64,000 nt of DNA from G965216695 sp965216695. GTDB lineage: Bacteria; Pseudomonadota; Gammaproteobacteria; Pseudomonadales; Azotimanducaceae. The notes below the pieces were generated by a model. It saw only the letters and a program-made list of their open reading frames with translations. It was not told the origin of the DNA and made no database searches. The DNA lies in contig OZ244212.1 of assembly GCA_965216695.1 (NCBI GenBank), forward strand, positions 2,356,001 through 2,420,000, given 5' to 3'. Each line of letters opens with the position of its first letter. Positions within the stretch are counted from its first letter, which is position 1. Positions 17,245 to 28,400 of the stretch are shown in pieces. The position numbers and the translations under genes were made by a program.

Positions 17245-18868
17245 AGCGGTAGTGCGCCCGCGATCAAGAATCTCGGCGATCTGGATAATACCCCTCGTCG
17301 CGCTGATCGCCGGGGTGTGGATCCTCGTGCAGACCTACCTGGCGCAGGGTCCGCTGATATCGATTCAGTTCGCCAAAGCGGAGGGTATCGTACCCGGCGA
17401 GACGCGGGTCAAGATGCTCGATGTGAACATTGGCGTGGTTGAATCGGTGGCACTGGCTGAGGACTTCAAGTCGGTTAAGGTCCTGGCACGTCTACAGCCC
17501 GACGTAGACGACCTGCTCACCGCAGATGCGCAGTTCTGGGTCGTTAGGCCTCGCATTGGAAGTCAGGGGATCTCGGGACTGTCCACGATACTTTCTGGCG
17601 CGTACATCGAGCTGACCCCCGGACAGGGCGTCACCCGAACGCGCGAGTTCAAGGGGCTGGACTCGATTCCTCTGACACCACCCAGCACACCGGGGTTGCA
17701 ACTCAAGTTGCTCGCCGACGACGCCACGTCGATTCTCGTGGGTAGCCCCCTGCTCTACAACGGCTATCGGGTCGGGCGGGTCGAAGAGGTTTCGCTCGAT
17801 CCGTTGAACGGTCAGACTCGGTACACGGTATTCATCGACGCCCCCTACGACGATCTGATCACCACAACGACGCGCTTCTGGAACGCGAGCGGCATCAAGG
17901 TTACCGCAGACGTTCAGGGATTCGACGTGCGAACAGACAGTCTGGAGTCTCTACTAACCGGCGGCATCGCGTTCGCGATACCCGAGGGTTCCAACCGAGG
18001 TCACCCGGTGGACAACGGCGCGCTATTCTTTCTGTTCGATGATGTCGACGAGGTCTCACGGAACCCGCACCTGTTCGCGCAACCGTACGTGCTCAAGTTC
18101 GAATCCTCCGTGCGGGGTCTGGAAGCGGGCGCGCCGGTGGACTACCGCGGCATGCGCGTGGGCACCGTTTTGAACGTCGGCTTCGACACCGCCGTGATGG
18201 ACAGTTTATGGACAGAGCAGGGCACGAGTGCCGTTCCCGTGCTGATCCACCTCGAACCCGGATGGTTCAGCGAGGACAGTCAGGAAGCCGTCGAGAACCT
18301 GACCCAGTCGATGCACGCGGCAGTACAGGAAGGGCTGAGAGCATCGCTGGCCATCGGCAACCTGCTCACGGGGAGCCTGTACGTATCGCTCGACTTCTAC
18401 CCAGACACGCACGATGCAGCGATCACCGAATCAGAAGGCGTGCAGATGCTGCCCACCATCGCGTCCGGGTTCGACCAGATTGAACAGAAGGTGGCCAGTC
18501 TGTTGACCAAACTGCAGCAATTGCCGCTGACGGAAACCGTGGGGCACACCAACCGCACGCTTCGCGAGGCCGAAGCGACGTTGCACGAAAGCCGGCGGAC
18601 GCTGACCGCACTCTCCGACCTGCTGGATTCCGCGACTGCGGCGGACCTGCCCGAAACGCTTCGCGATACGCTCGCGGATGCGCGGACCGCACTCGACGGG
18701 CTGAGCGCAGGATCGCCCCTTCAGACCGAGCTGATAACAGCGCTGCGCCAGCTTCAGCATACGCTGGGTGGCGCCGGATCGATGATTCAACGCTATGAGC
18801 AGAAGCCCAATGCGTTCATTTTCCCGGATCGGCGACCGCCGGATCCGCAGCCGCGCGGCGGAGGCTGA
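17237..18868 (+). CDS. pqiB: Intermembrane transport protein PqiB (three MCE domains)
   Basis: The 543-residue product is typical of PqiB. One N-terminal membrane helix (SAIWIIPLVALIAGVWILVQ) is followed by three MCE/MlaD domains, roughly residues 38-145, 150-255 and 275-395. Examples are GIVPGETRVKMLDVNIGVVE, GSPLLYNGYRVGRVEEVSL and GAPVDYRGMRVGTVLNVGF. A long C-terminal helical region (residues about 420-520) matches the coiled needle known to extend PqiB hexamers across the periplasm. It carries lipids between the inner and outer membranes. The gene overlaps the second pqiA gene and lies 2 bp before pqiC. Confidence 0.95.
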   Translation: MDEAVVRPRSRISAIWIIPLVALIAGVWILVQTYLAQGPLISIQFAKAEGIVPGETRVKMLDVNIGVVESVALAEDFKSVKVLARLQPDVDDLLTADAQFWVVRPRIGSQGISGLSTILSGAYIELTPGQGVTRTREFKGLDSIPLTPPSTPGLQLKLLADDATSILVGSPLLYNGYRVGRVEEVSLDPLNGQTRYTVFIDAPYDDLITTTTRFWNASGIKVTADVQGFDVRTDSLESLLTGGIAFAIPEGSNRGHPVDNGALFFLFDDVDEVSRNPHLFAQPYVLKFESSVRGLEAGAPVDYRGMRVGTVLNVGFDTAVMDSLWTEQGTSAVPVLIHLEPGWFSEDSQEAVENLTQSMHAAVQEGLRASLAIGNLLTGSLYVSLDFYPDTHDAAITESEGVQMLPTIASGFDQIEQKVASLLTKLQQLPLTETVGHTNRTLREAEATLHESRRTLTALSDLLDSATAADLPETLRDTLADARTALDGLSAGSPLQTELITALRQLQHTLGGAGSMIQRYEQKPNAFIFPDRRPPDPQPRGGG

Positions 18869-18870
18869 CC

Positions 18871-19431
18871 ATGTTCACTCACCCGTCCACGATCGCTGCC
18901 ATACTGACGAGCGTCGCTATCCTCGTGAGCGGCTGTGGCGCGGTCCCCGTAGACGAACCCCGATACTACCTGCTGTCTTCGCCCCAACCCGGAACCTCCG
19001 AACCGGTCCGATACGCGGACCTGTGCGATGCCACCGTGGCCGGCGTAACCGTGCCCGCGTACCTACAGCGCAACAATGTGATGGTGCAGGTGTCCGAACA
19101 CGAGCTGGTGCCTGCTGCGCAACACCGCTGGAGCGAACCGGTTGCGAGCGGCGTGCGCCGAATACTGACGCAGAACGCGGTAACCGGTGACGGCCCAGCG
19201 GCATTGAACGTGGCCATCGAGCACTTTCACGGCAGTCTCGCGGGCACGGTATGGCTACAGGCCAGCTGGCATCTGACCGCGCCGGACGGAACGGTGCAGC
19301 GCAGTGCATTCAACGACACTGTGAATCAGGTAGACGACGGTTACGATGCGATGGTGGCGGCCCACTACACGCTGCTCGCCGGCTTGAGTGCCACCATCCG
19401 GGCGAACTGCCAGGCTGAGCCGGCGGGTTAA
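18871..19431 (+). CDS. pqiC: PqiC lipoprotein (ABC-transport auxiliary family)
   Basis: The product is 186 residues. GGAGG lies seven bases upstream of the ATG. The lipobox is LVSGC, giving a lipoprotein with Cys at about residue 22. The mature part starts with EPRYYLLSSPQ, the YYLL motif of this auxiliary lipoprotein family (DUF330). PqiC is the outer-membrane partner that contacts the tip of PqiB. Its TAA stop overlaps in TTAA with the TAA of the oppositely directed GGDEF-EAL gene, so there is no room for a terminator between them. Confidence 0.92.
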   Translation: MFTHPSTIAAILTSVAILVSGCGAVPVDEPRYYLLSSPQPGTSEPVRYADLCDATVAGVTVPAYLQRNNVMVQVSEHELVPAAQHRWSEPVASGVRRILTQNAVTGDGPAALNVAIEHFHGSLAGTVWLQASWHLTAPDGTVQRSAFNDTVNQVDDGYDAMVAAHYTLLAGLSATIRANCQAEPAG

Positions 19432-22373
19432 GCCACCGGAAACAGGTAGCTGACGTTGTTTTCCGATCGCTGCGGTTGGAGCCTCTCTTCCAGCTGATCG
19501 AAGGTCATGGGTTTACCTACCAGATACCCCTGTACCTCATGACAACCGAGCGTACTCAACATCTCTACCTGATCGTTGGTTTCCACGCCTTCGGCAACTA
19601 CCCGTAACCCCAGCGCCTGCGCCATGCCGATAATCGATTCCACTATCGCACGGCCGCGAATGCTCTCACTCATGGACTGTACGAACGTCCGATCGATCTT
19701 CACGTAGTCGAGCGGAAGATCGGAAAGAATCGACAGCGACGAATAACCTTTGCCGAAGTCGTCCAGGGAAACGACGATGCCTTCTTTGCGCAGCGCACGG
19801 AGCAGCATCACCACGTTGTCGCGGTTGGCGATCGCCGACGTCTCCGTCAGTTCGATCTCGAGTAGACTCGGGTCCAGCTTCAGCTGGTCGACCTTGCGCA
19901 GGATCTTTAGAACGAGTTTGCGGTCTCTGAGCTGCACCGGTGATACGTTCACGGAGAAACGTACGTCGTTCAAACCCCGTTTCTGCATGTCGATCAGCTT
20001 GACGATCACGTCAGACAGCACGCAATCAAATATGCCATCGATTAGACCATTGGACTCGGCGATGGGAATGAACGTGCCCGGCATGATCAGGCCGCGCTCA
20101 GGGCTGTTCCACCGCACAAGCGCTTCCGCCCCGCAGATTCGCTCGAGCGCGAGATCAAACTTCGGCTGAAACAAGGTTTCGAATTCATTCTCCCGGATCG
20201 CTTTGTGCAGGCCGGATTCGATCCGAACATATTCCCGGGCATCTTTGTCGAGATCGCTCGACGCGAACGCGTACGAAACACGGTCCGACGATCCTTCCGC
20301 CTTCAAGCGCGCGCGGTTGGCGGCCACCAACAATTCGTCGCCTCGCTCACCGTTGTCCGGGAACACCGCAATTCCGATGTTCGCCCCAAGGCGCACGTTC
20401 TGACCGTCAATCTCGAACGGCTTGTTCAGAGCGCGGCGAATACGCGTCAGTACGGTAGTTACATCGTAGGCCGAGTTGAGGTCGTTCAGAATCATGCCGT
20501 AGTCGCTGGATGTGAGACGCGACAGGCTCTGTTCCCGCGTGATGGCGCATACCGAATCCGTTTGCCGGAGCGTCTGCTGCAGCCGGTTAACCAGTTGCAC
20601 GATCACATTGTCCACCGCGGCATACCCCAGCGCCGCACTCAATCGTTTTACATCGGGTACGTTGAGCGTAACGATTGCGAACTTGCTCGTGTATCGCTTG
20701 GCACGAAGCAACTGCGACTCGACCTGTTCCATGAATACCGAGCGGTTGGGGGCGCCGGTGAGCGCATCGAAGCGCTTGAACTGTTCGATGTCATCGGCCC
20801 GGGCAGAGGCAAGTGCTTCGAGCTCACGAATGCGCTCCGCATCCGGCGCGGTGGATTCGGGTTTCTGCACTGAATCCTTCGGCGGTGCATCCGGCTTCTG
20901 GTCGTCCAAACCATCGGTGTACTGAACCACCTGGTTACGGCCAGCGTTCTTGGCAACGTACAACGCACGGTCTGCGCGTTCCAGAAAATCGATCGTATTC
21001 TCAACGTCGTCAACCAGACTCGCCACGCCAACGCTGGCAGTGAGGGAATCCGGCGCTACCGAGTGCGCCTCCGGTACGAGTGCAATGGCTTCGCGCAGGC
21101 GCTCGGCGAAACCGTACGCTTGCGCTGCTTCCGTGTCCGGAAGTACCACCGCAAACTCTTCGCCGCCGTACCGGCCGGATATATCGTAGTCCCTAGAGCA
21201 TCGCTGCACCGTTTGCGCCACTGCACGAATCACATCGTCGCCAGCCGCATGGCCAAAGGAGTCATTGATCTTCTTGAAATGGTCGATGTCCACCATGACG
21301 CAACTGAGCGGACGCCCGCCAATACGAGACTTGTGAAATTCCTTTTCGAACGCCGAGAAGAACGCACGCCGATTGTTCAGGCCCGTGAGAGAGTCCTGGG
21401 TGGCAAGCGTCTCGAGTTCTTTGTTCTTCTTACTGATTGCATCCTGAGAACGGCGCAGCTGGCGCAGTGCGTTGGCGAGCTCTGAGTTCTTCGTTTCGAT
21501 GGCGGTCATGTCATCGAACGTAACCAACACGCCACGGCGCTTTCCGTCATCGCCGACGATCGGGGCACAGTTGACCGTGAACGTACAGAGGTCATCGCCG
21601 ATCTTCAGGCGTAATGGCTCGCCATTCACCCGAATACCTGTTTGCATTACGGTGCGCCAGGGCGCCTGCCAGTCGCCGCTCTGTTCCCACGGCCAATCGC
21701 TGAGTTCACGGCCGATCATGTCCGCAGGGGATTTACCGACCAGCTCCGCCAACGAATGGTTGGCCATCATGATGCGCAATTTGTCGTCCAGTAGTACTAC
21801 GCCTTCGGAAAGCGCATCGAACGCATTGTTGACGCGTTCCGGCACGACGTTGGACGGGTCCATCTGGCGCAGCGCGCGTTTCATGAAGAACACGAACAAC
21901 ACGAACATCGCAAGAGCCACGAACAAGAAGTACTGCAACTCCAACGGTCCGGAGGATCGTTTGGAGAAAGCGATCTTCACCGCACCCCACGGCTGACCGG
22001 ATTTGAATATCGGCACATTCACGTGATCCGTCGTGGATTTCTCGCCGATGCTCGCTAGACGTTCCTCTGCGCCGAAGGACGCAACCACCAACCCGCGGTG
22101 ATCCACGAGAGCCGCGGCTTCGGCGTCGGGGTTGCGATTCACAAACTGCGCAATCGTGTACTCGAGCAGCGAACGATTAGCGGTGGCGGCCACCGCGGAC
22201 AGCTGTACCGCGAGCGTCTCGGAGACCGTTTTCCTCGCCTGACGAAGTTCGTCATCCGCGTTCGGCCGCAATCGAAACACATCACCAATCAGCAGCACGC
22301 TCACAGTGAGCATCACCAGGCCGAAACTCAGCCTCACATACGGCGACGCTAGCGTTCTTCGAATTTTCTGCAT
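19428..22373 (-). CDS. PAS-GGDEF-GGDEF-EAL c-di-GMP turnover protein
   Basis: The product is 981 residues. Two membrane helices (about 15-32 and 147-165) enclose a periplasmic sensor part. A PAS domain (186-290) leads to a first GGDEF domain with an intact GGEEF (403-407) and an inhibitory RxxD site (R394-D397), so it should make c-di-GMP. A second GGDEF-like domain has SSDYG (622-626) in place of the motif and is probably inactive. The EAL domain (about 717-965) keeps EALVRW (E750), NVSPVQL, ELTET, DDFGKGYSS, KIDRTF, EGVET and QGY, and looks able to degrade c-di-GMP. AAGGA lies before the ATG. It begins 36 bp after the stop of the giant surface-protein gene on the same strand, so it may be co-expressed and control adhesion. 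Confidence 0.92.
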   Translation of the reverse strand: MQKIRRTLASPYVRLSFGLVMLTVSVLLIGDVFRLRPNADDELRQARKTVSETLAVQLSAVAATANRSLLEYTIAQFVNRNPDAEAAALVDHRGLVVASFGAEERLASIGEKSTTDHVNVPIFKSGQPWGAVKIAFSKRSSGPLELQYFLFVALAMFVLFVFFMKRALRQMDPSNVVPERVNNAFDALSEGVVLLDDKLRIMMANHSLAELVGKSPADMIGRELSDWPWEQSGDWQAPWRTVMQTGIRVNGEPLRLKIGDDLCTFTVNCAPIVGDDGKRRGVLVTFDDMTAIETKNSELANALRQLRRSQDAISKKNKELETLATQDSLTGLNNRRAFFSAFEKEFHKSRIGGRPLSCVMVDIDHFKKINDSFGHAAGDDVIRAVAQTVQRCSRDYDISGRYGGEEFAVVLPDTEAAQAYGFAERLREAIALVPEAHSVAPDSLTASVGVASLVDDVENTIDFLERADRALYVAKNAGRNQVVQYTDGLDDQKPDAPPKDSVQKPESTAPDAERIRELEALASARADDIEQFKRFDALTGAPNRSVFMEQVESQLLRAKRYTSKFAIVTLNVPDVKRLSAALGYAAVDNVIVQLVNRLQQTLRQTDSVCAITREQSLSRLTSSDYGMILNDLNSAYDVTTVLTRIRRALNKPFEIDGQNVRLGANIGIAVFPDNGERGDELLVAANRARLKAEGSSDRVSYAFASSDLDKDAREYVRIESGLHKAIRENEFETLFQPKFDLALERICGAEALVRWNSPERGLIMPGTFIPIAESNGLIDGIFDCVLSDVIVKLIDMQKRGLNDVRFSVNVSPVQLRDRKLVLKILRKVDQLKLDPSLLEIELTETSAIANRDNVVMLLRALRKEGIVVSLDDFGKGYSSLSILSDLPLDYVKIDRTFVQSMSESIRGRAIVESIIGMAQALGLRVVAEGVETNDQVEMLSTLGCHEVQGYLVGKPMTFDQLEERLQPQRSENNVSYLFPVA

Positions 22374-22409
22374 TCTCAGTTCCTTTCCACCAACGTGGCG
22401 TACACGCTG

Positions 22410-25400
22410 TTACGAGTCCTTTCGCTCTTCGTCTGCCGTTTCGCGCGGCGCGAGAATCGGAATCGGGTCAAATTGACGCAGCATCGGCGTGGCCGACAGG
22501 AATGTTGCCAGCAGAGACCCGGTTCTAAGCAACCACGACACGAAGCCCGCGGTAAGTGACACGGACACGAACACGCCGCTCTGTACTACGATGTCAGCAA
22601 AGTCGTCGCTGCTTTTCGCATCGGAATCCATCTCCAAGCGCATTTCTTCCAACGCCTTTACAAGTTCGTTCGACAACGTGAACTGCGTTGCGCTCGCTAG
22701 ATCCAGACTGTTCCAAGCGCCGACAATAGGGCTGAGGTCTAGTCGCTCTGCCAGAAGCTCCTCGTCGCCAAACACAAGCTCCGCGCGCAATGCCCGCGAC
22801 GAGCTACCAGATGACTCCTCAGGTACCCGGGACTGCGCAGATGTATCCGATACGCCGTCACGCTGCACGTCAAACAGTTCCTGACGGACCTGACCCGACG
22901 GTACGAGTCGGCCTGCAGCCTCTGCGTCGTCGGTAAGTATTCCGGAATTGTCCTCAGACTCCGCTTCCTCGTCGCTCTGTGCATTCTGGAAGGAAACGCG
23001 TTCCGAAACCGCACTCGACGAGCCCTGCTCCGCGGCCATGGGCGAACTCGACGTTGACGCCACCGACGTGAGGTCTTCCGACGGAACGCTCAGTCCTGCA
23101 CCTTTGTCCACGCTGATCAGGATCGTGCCGGTTGCGGATGCGCCGAACGCGTCAACAACCTGAACCTGCAGTGCATAAATACCGTCTTCCATGTTGGAGA
23201 GCGTCTGAATAACCTCTCCCGTAGTCGGGTCAATCGAGAACAGATCAGCGCCATCACCACCGATGATCTGATAGTGGTGCGTATCGCCGCTGTCCTCGTC
23301 AATCGCTGTGATACGACCTACCACCGCTCCGGCATTGTCCGACGCACCGAAGATCTGATTGTCGAATGCGGGCGAGTCGTTCGCATCCACTACCTGCACT
23401 GCAACTGCCTGGGTGGCGGAGCCACCGTCGCCGTCGCTGACTTGAACAAGCACCTCATAGATATTGTCGCTGTCTGAATCCGCCGGCGCTTCGAAGTTGG
23501 GCGTGTTGACGAAACTCAGTTCGCCGGTCGCCGCGTCCAATCCAAAGGCCGCAGCATCCGTTCCGCCGACAATGTCGTAACGCAGTTGCCCGGACTCTAC
23601 GTCAGCGGCAACCACTCTCGCGGGACTCGCAGAGTTCTCGGATACCGAGAACTGGGCAGAAGACACGAACTGGGGCAGATCGTTGACGGGAAGAACTGAG
23701 ATGTGCACCGTTGCCGTGGCGGTACCGCCGCGCCCATCTGTAACCGTGTAGGTTATGTAGTCGTCTCCGAAAAAGTTCTCATTGGGCAAATACGTCCAGG
23801 TGCCATCCAGGTTGTCGAGTAGAACCCCGTTGGCAGGCTGTGTAGTTCCGGATATCGTCAACGCATCGCCGTCCTGATCGGAGTCGTTACCCAGCAGCTC
23901 AGCGAAACCGAAAGACAGCGGTGTGTCTTCGTCTGTCTGCAGCGTATCGTCCACGCCGATCGGCGTGTCGTTTAGATCCGTAACGGTAACAACGACGAGT
24001 CTCTCGACCCACAGACCCTGAGCATCCGTGGCGCGGACAACCACTTCGTAGGTGTTTCTGGTTTCGGCATCCAACACACCATCCGTCAACAGAAGTTCGT
24101 CGCTGAGCACACCACCCACGTCGAAGAGCACCGCGTCCGCGCCTCCAACAATCTCGTAGGTAAACGTGTCCCCAGCGTCTGGGTCGAGCGCCGCCAGCAC
24201 ACCCACCGGGTATCCGGCGGTGGTGTCGATACCCTCAGGTACGGCTGTGTTATCTATCACAATGTCGACGGGTGTCTCATTGACGTTCTGAACGGACACC
24301 GAGATGGAGACCACGGCCGATAGATTGATTCCATCGGACACCTGAATGTCGAGCGTATAACTAGTGACTGATTCGAAATCCAGGCCGGACGGATCGGCGA
24401 TGGTCAGTTCGCCGGTCGCAGGGTCAATCTGGAATATGCCGCTCGCGTTACCACCGACGATGGACCAGTTCTGAAGGCTGCCCGAACTGTCAGGATCGGT
24501 TGCTGTCACCGTTCCAAGAACGGTTCCCGACGCTGCGTCCTCGAGAACCGTGAAAGACTGCCCGGAATCAACGACCGGCGGCGTATCGTTCAGATCGACT
24601 ACGGTTACGTTGATGGTTTGGGCGTCGAAACCACCTGCGCCATCAGAAACCTGCACAATCACTTCGTACTGATTGTCCGCGCCCGCATCGAGGGGAGCCT
24701 CAAAATCGGGGGCACTCGCAAAACTCAGTGCTCCACTTGCGGAATCGATCGAGAACAATCCCTGATCAGCGCCGCCAATGATGCTGTACACCGGTGCCCC
24801 GCCATCCACATCCGAAGATTGCACAGTAGTTACCGACGTATCGTTCTCGTTGACGTTCAGAGACGCATCGTCGTTGCCGCCATCAGACGTGATTCGGGGC
24901 GCATCGTTTTGCGCCTGAACGTTGATCGTAACGGTAGCCGTCGCCGTTCCTCCACGGCCATCGTCTACGGTGTATGTGAAGCTGTCGGTACCCGCGTAAT
25001 CGAGGTCCGGTACATAGCTCCACGTGCCATCCAGATTATCGATCAGCAAGCCATTCACGGGTTGCGTGAACCCCGAAACCGTCAGAGCGTCGCCGTCCTG
25101 ATCGCCATCGTTGGCCAGGAGATCGTTCGACACGTCGATCATCAACGGCGTATCTTCGAGCGTCACAAGCGCATCGTCGCCCGCGACCGGCGTATCGTTA
25201 AGATCGTTTATATAGATCGTGATCGTTTGTTCGAACCAGAGTCCGGAGCTGTCAGTGACACGAACGGTAACCTCGTACTCGGATTGCACCTCGAAATCGA
25301 GCAGTCCATCGTCGATGAGCAACTCGTCGCCGCCGGCACCGCCGATGGAGAACGCCGCAGCGTCGAGGCCGCCGACGATCGTGTACGCGAAACTGTCGCC

Positions 25401-28400
25401 AGCATCCTGATCTACCGTGCTCAGGAGCCCCACGGTGATGCCACCGGTGGAATCCAGCAACTCATCGATGCTGTTCGACGAAAGGTTGATTCCGGTTGGC
25501 GCGTCCGGCGCATCATCGATCGTGATCGTGACGAATTCGACAGCGGAATCCTGCTGACCGTCGGATACGCGCACCGCCAGCGAGTAGCTATTCTGGGATT
25601 CAAAATCCAACTGCGTGCTGTCGGAAACGGTAATGGCACCTGTCGCAGGATCGATCGCAAACGCTCCGCTGTCGTTACCACTGAGTATCTGCCAGTTCTG
25701 CAACGTACCCGTTGTATCCGGGTCCGTGGCGGCCACTGTACCAATGACAGTACTATCGGGCGCATCTTCCGCAATCGAGAAGGTCTGAGCAGGCGTTACA
25801 ACTGGCGCGTTGTCGTTCTCGTCGTTGACAGCTATCGTGAACACTGCAGTAGACGTACTGCCATCAGTGGACAGAGCCCGCACCGTAATGTTGTGACTGC
25901 TCGATACCTCGTAGTCGAGAGCACCGGAAACCGTTACAACACCTGTTGATGCATCGATCGAAAACAAGCCACCCGCGTCGTCATCAAGCGAGTAACTGAC
26001 CGTATCGGTACCATCTGCGTCAGAGGCCAACGCGGTGATGCCGACCGTACTTCCGATGCTGCTGTTTTCCAGCACTGCGTCAATGGAGCCGTCGCTGTCG
26101 CTAACAGCGGAGATGCCGAACTCGTTACTGTCGGTTACCGAAACGGCGAGGCTTGACGTTGAGGAACTCCCATCCGAGGACGTAGCGCGAATTGTAATGT
26201 TGTGTGAGGTTGCGGTCTCAAAGTCGAGCGCCCCGGCAACGGTGACCACTCCTGTCGCGGCGTCGATCGTAAACAAACCCCCTGCGTCGTCATCCAGCGA
26301 ATACGACACCGTATCCGTACCGTCGGGATCGTCCGCCGACGCTGTCACCCCAACCAGGGATCCGATCCCCGCAGCCTCAGACACGCTGTTGGCCGCACCA
26401 TCGACATCCGTGATAGGTCCTACAGCAAACTCGTTTGCGTCCTGCACATTAATCACAACAGACTCCGTTGCTGACCAGTTCGTACCATCCGACACGCGTA
26501 CGGTCAGCGCATAGCTGGTGGTGGACTCGTAATCCAGGGCAGACGGATCCGCGACAGTAATGGCGCCCGTTGCCGAATCAATCGCAAAGATTCCGTCATC
26601 GTTGCCGCCCGTGATTGTCCAGGATTGCAACGAATCCGACGGGTCCGCATCGCTACCCGTGACGTTCCCAACGAACTGTCCGGTTACTGCTCCTTCGTTT
26701 ACGTTGAACGATTGCCCAGGATCGACGACGGGGGTGTTGTCATTAATGTCATTGACACCGATCGCCAGCGTGAGCGTCGCGAAAGATCCATCGGTGGACG
26801 TGGCCCGGACCGTGATGTTGTGCGAGGTCGCGGTCTCGTAGTCGAGTGCGCCGGCAACAGTGACGACACCGGTTGCTGCATCGATCGTAAACAATCCACC
26901 CGCATCGTCGTCTAGAGAATAGCTGACGGTGTCGGTGCCATCCGGATCGTCCGCAAACGCGGTAACACCCACCACTGTACCCGATGTTGCATCTTCATCT
27001 ACCGTATTGCCGGCGCCGTCCGTGTCCGTGACAGAACCCACGCCCGCTTCGTTCGCGTCCAGTACATCGATGGTGAAGGATTGCGTAGAGAACGAACCGT
27101 CGGTCGACGTCGAACGCACGGTAATCGCGTGGCTTGTGGACGTCTCGTAATCTAGAGCGCCAGCAAGCGTGACTACGCCCGTCGCCGCATCAATTGCGAA
27201 CAGACCGCCGGCGTCATCGTCCAGGGAGTAGCTGACCGAGTCTGTTCCATCCGCATCGGTGGCAATCGCAGTCAGTCCAACGGATGTGCCCACTGTGGCG
27301 GATTCGGACACGTCATTGGCCGCAGCGTCAGAATCGCTCGTAGGGGAGATCGCAAACTCATTGATGTCGTTCACACCAATCGCCAGCGTAAGAGTCGAAA
27401 AAGACCCGTCTGTAGACGTGGCCCGGACCGTGATGTTGTGCGAGGTTGCGGTCTCGTAGTCGAGTATCCCGGCAACCGTCACCACGCCGGTAGAACTATC
27501 GATTGTGAAAAGGCCACCCGCGTCGTCGTCGAGAGAGTAGCTAACCGTGTCGGTGCCATCCGGGTCATCAGCAAACGCGGTAATGCCTACCGCCGCACCA
27601 GAGATCGCATCTTCGTCGACGCTGTTCGCGGCAGCATCTGTGTCCGTGAGCGGACCCACGCCCCCTTCATTGGCATCCAACACATCGATCGTGAAGGACT
27701 GCGTCGAAGAAGAACCGTCTGTCGAAGTCGAACGAACCGTAATCGTGTGGCTCGTAGCGGTCTCGTAATCTACAGATCCAGCCAGGGTGACCACGCCCGT
27801 CGCCGCGTCGATTGTGAACAGTCCACCGGCATCGTCATCAAGTGAGTAACTGATCGAGTCCGTTCCGTCGGCATCGGTCGCCACCGCCGTCAAACCAACC
27901 GATGCACCCACGCCGGCAGTCTCGGACACCTCATTCGCCGCTGCATCGGTATCACTCGTAGCGGAAATGGCAAACTCGTTCACGTCGTTGACGCCGACCG
28001 CTAGTGTCAAAGTAGAGGAGGATCCGTCCGTGGAAGTAGCACGGATCGTGATGTTGTGCGAGGCTACGGTCTCGTAGTCGAGCGCACCGGCAACAGTGAC
28101 CACCCCTGTAGCGCTATCGATTGAAAACAAGCCACCAGCATCATCGTCCAGCGAATACGATACCGTATCCGTACCATCCGGATCGTTCGCAAACGCGGTC
28201 ACGCCGACGAGGGTTCCTGAAACTGCGTTTTCATCGACAATGTTCGCAGAAACGTCACTGTCGACGACAGCACCAACGCCTGCCTCGTTTTCGTCCCGTA
28301 CGTCAATCGTAAACGTCTGAGTGGACGAAGAGCCGTCGGATGAGGTAGAACGAACGGTAATCGAATGAGACACCGCCGATTCATAGTCGAGCGAACCCGA

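Noticed and set aside
24618..25949. Plus-strand open frame of 443 codons inside the giant gene, and dozens of similar 60-160-codon frames on the plus strand from 25 to 36 kb
   Set aside because: They lie antisense to the clear cadherin repeats, recur at the 618-bp repeat spacing, and have no family resemblance or ribosome-binding sites. They are by-products of repeated, GC-rich coding sequence.
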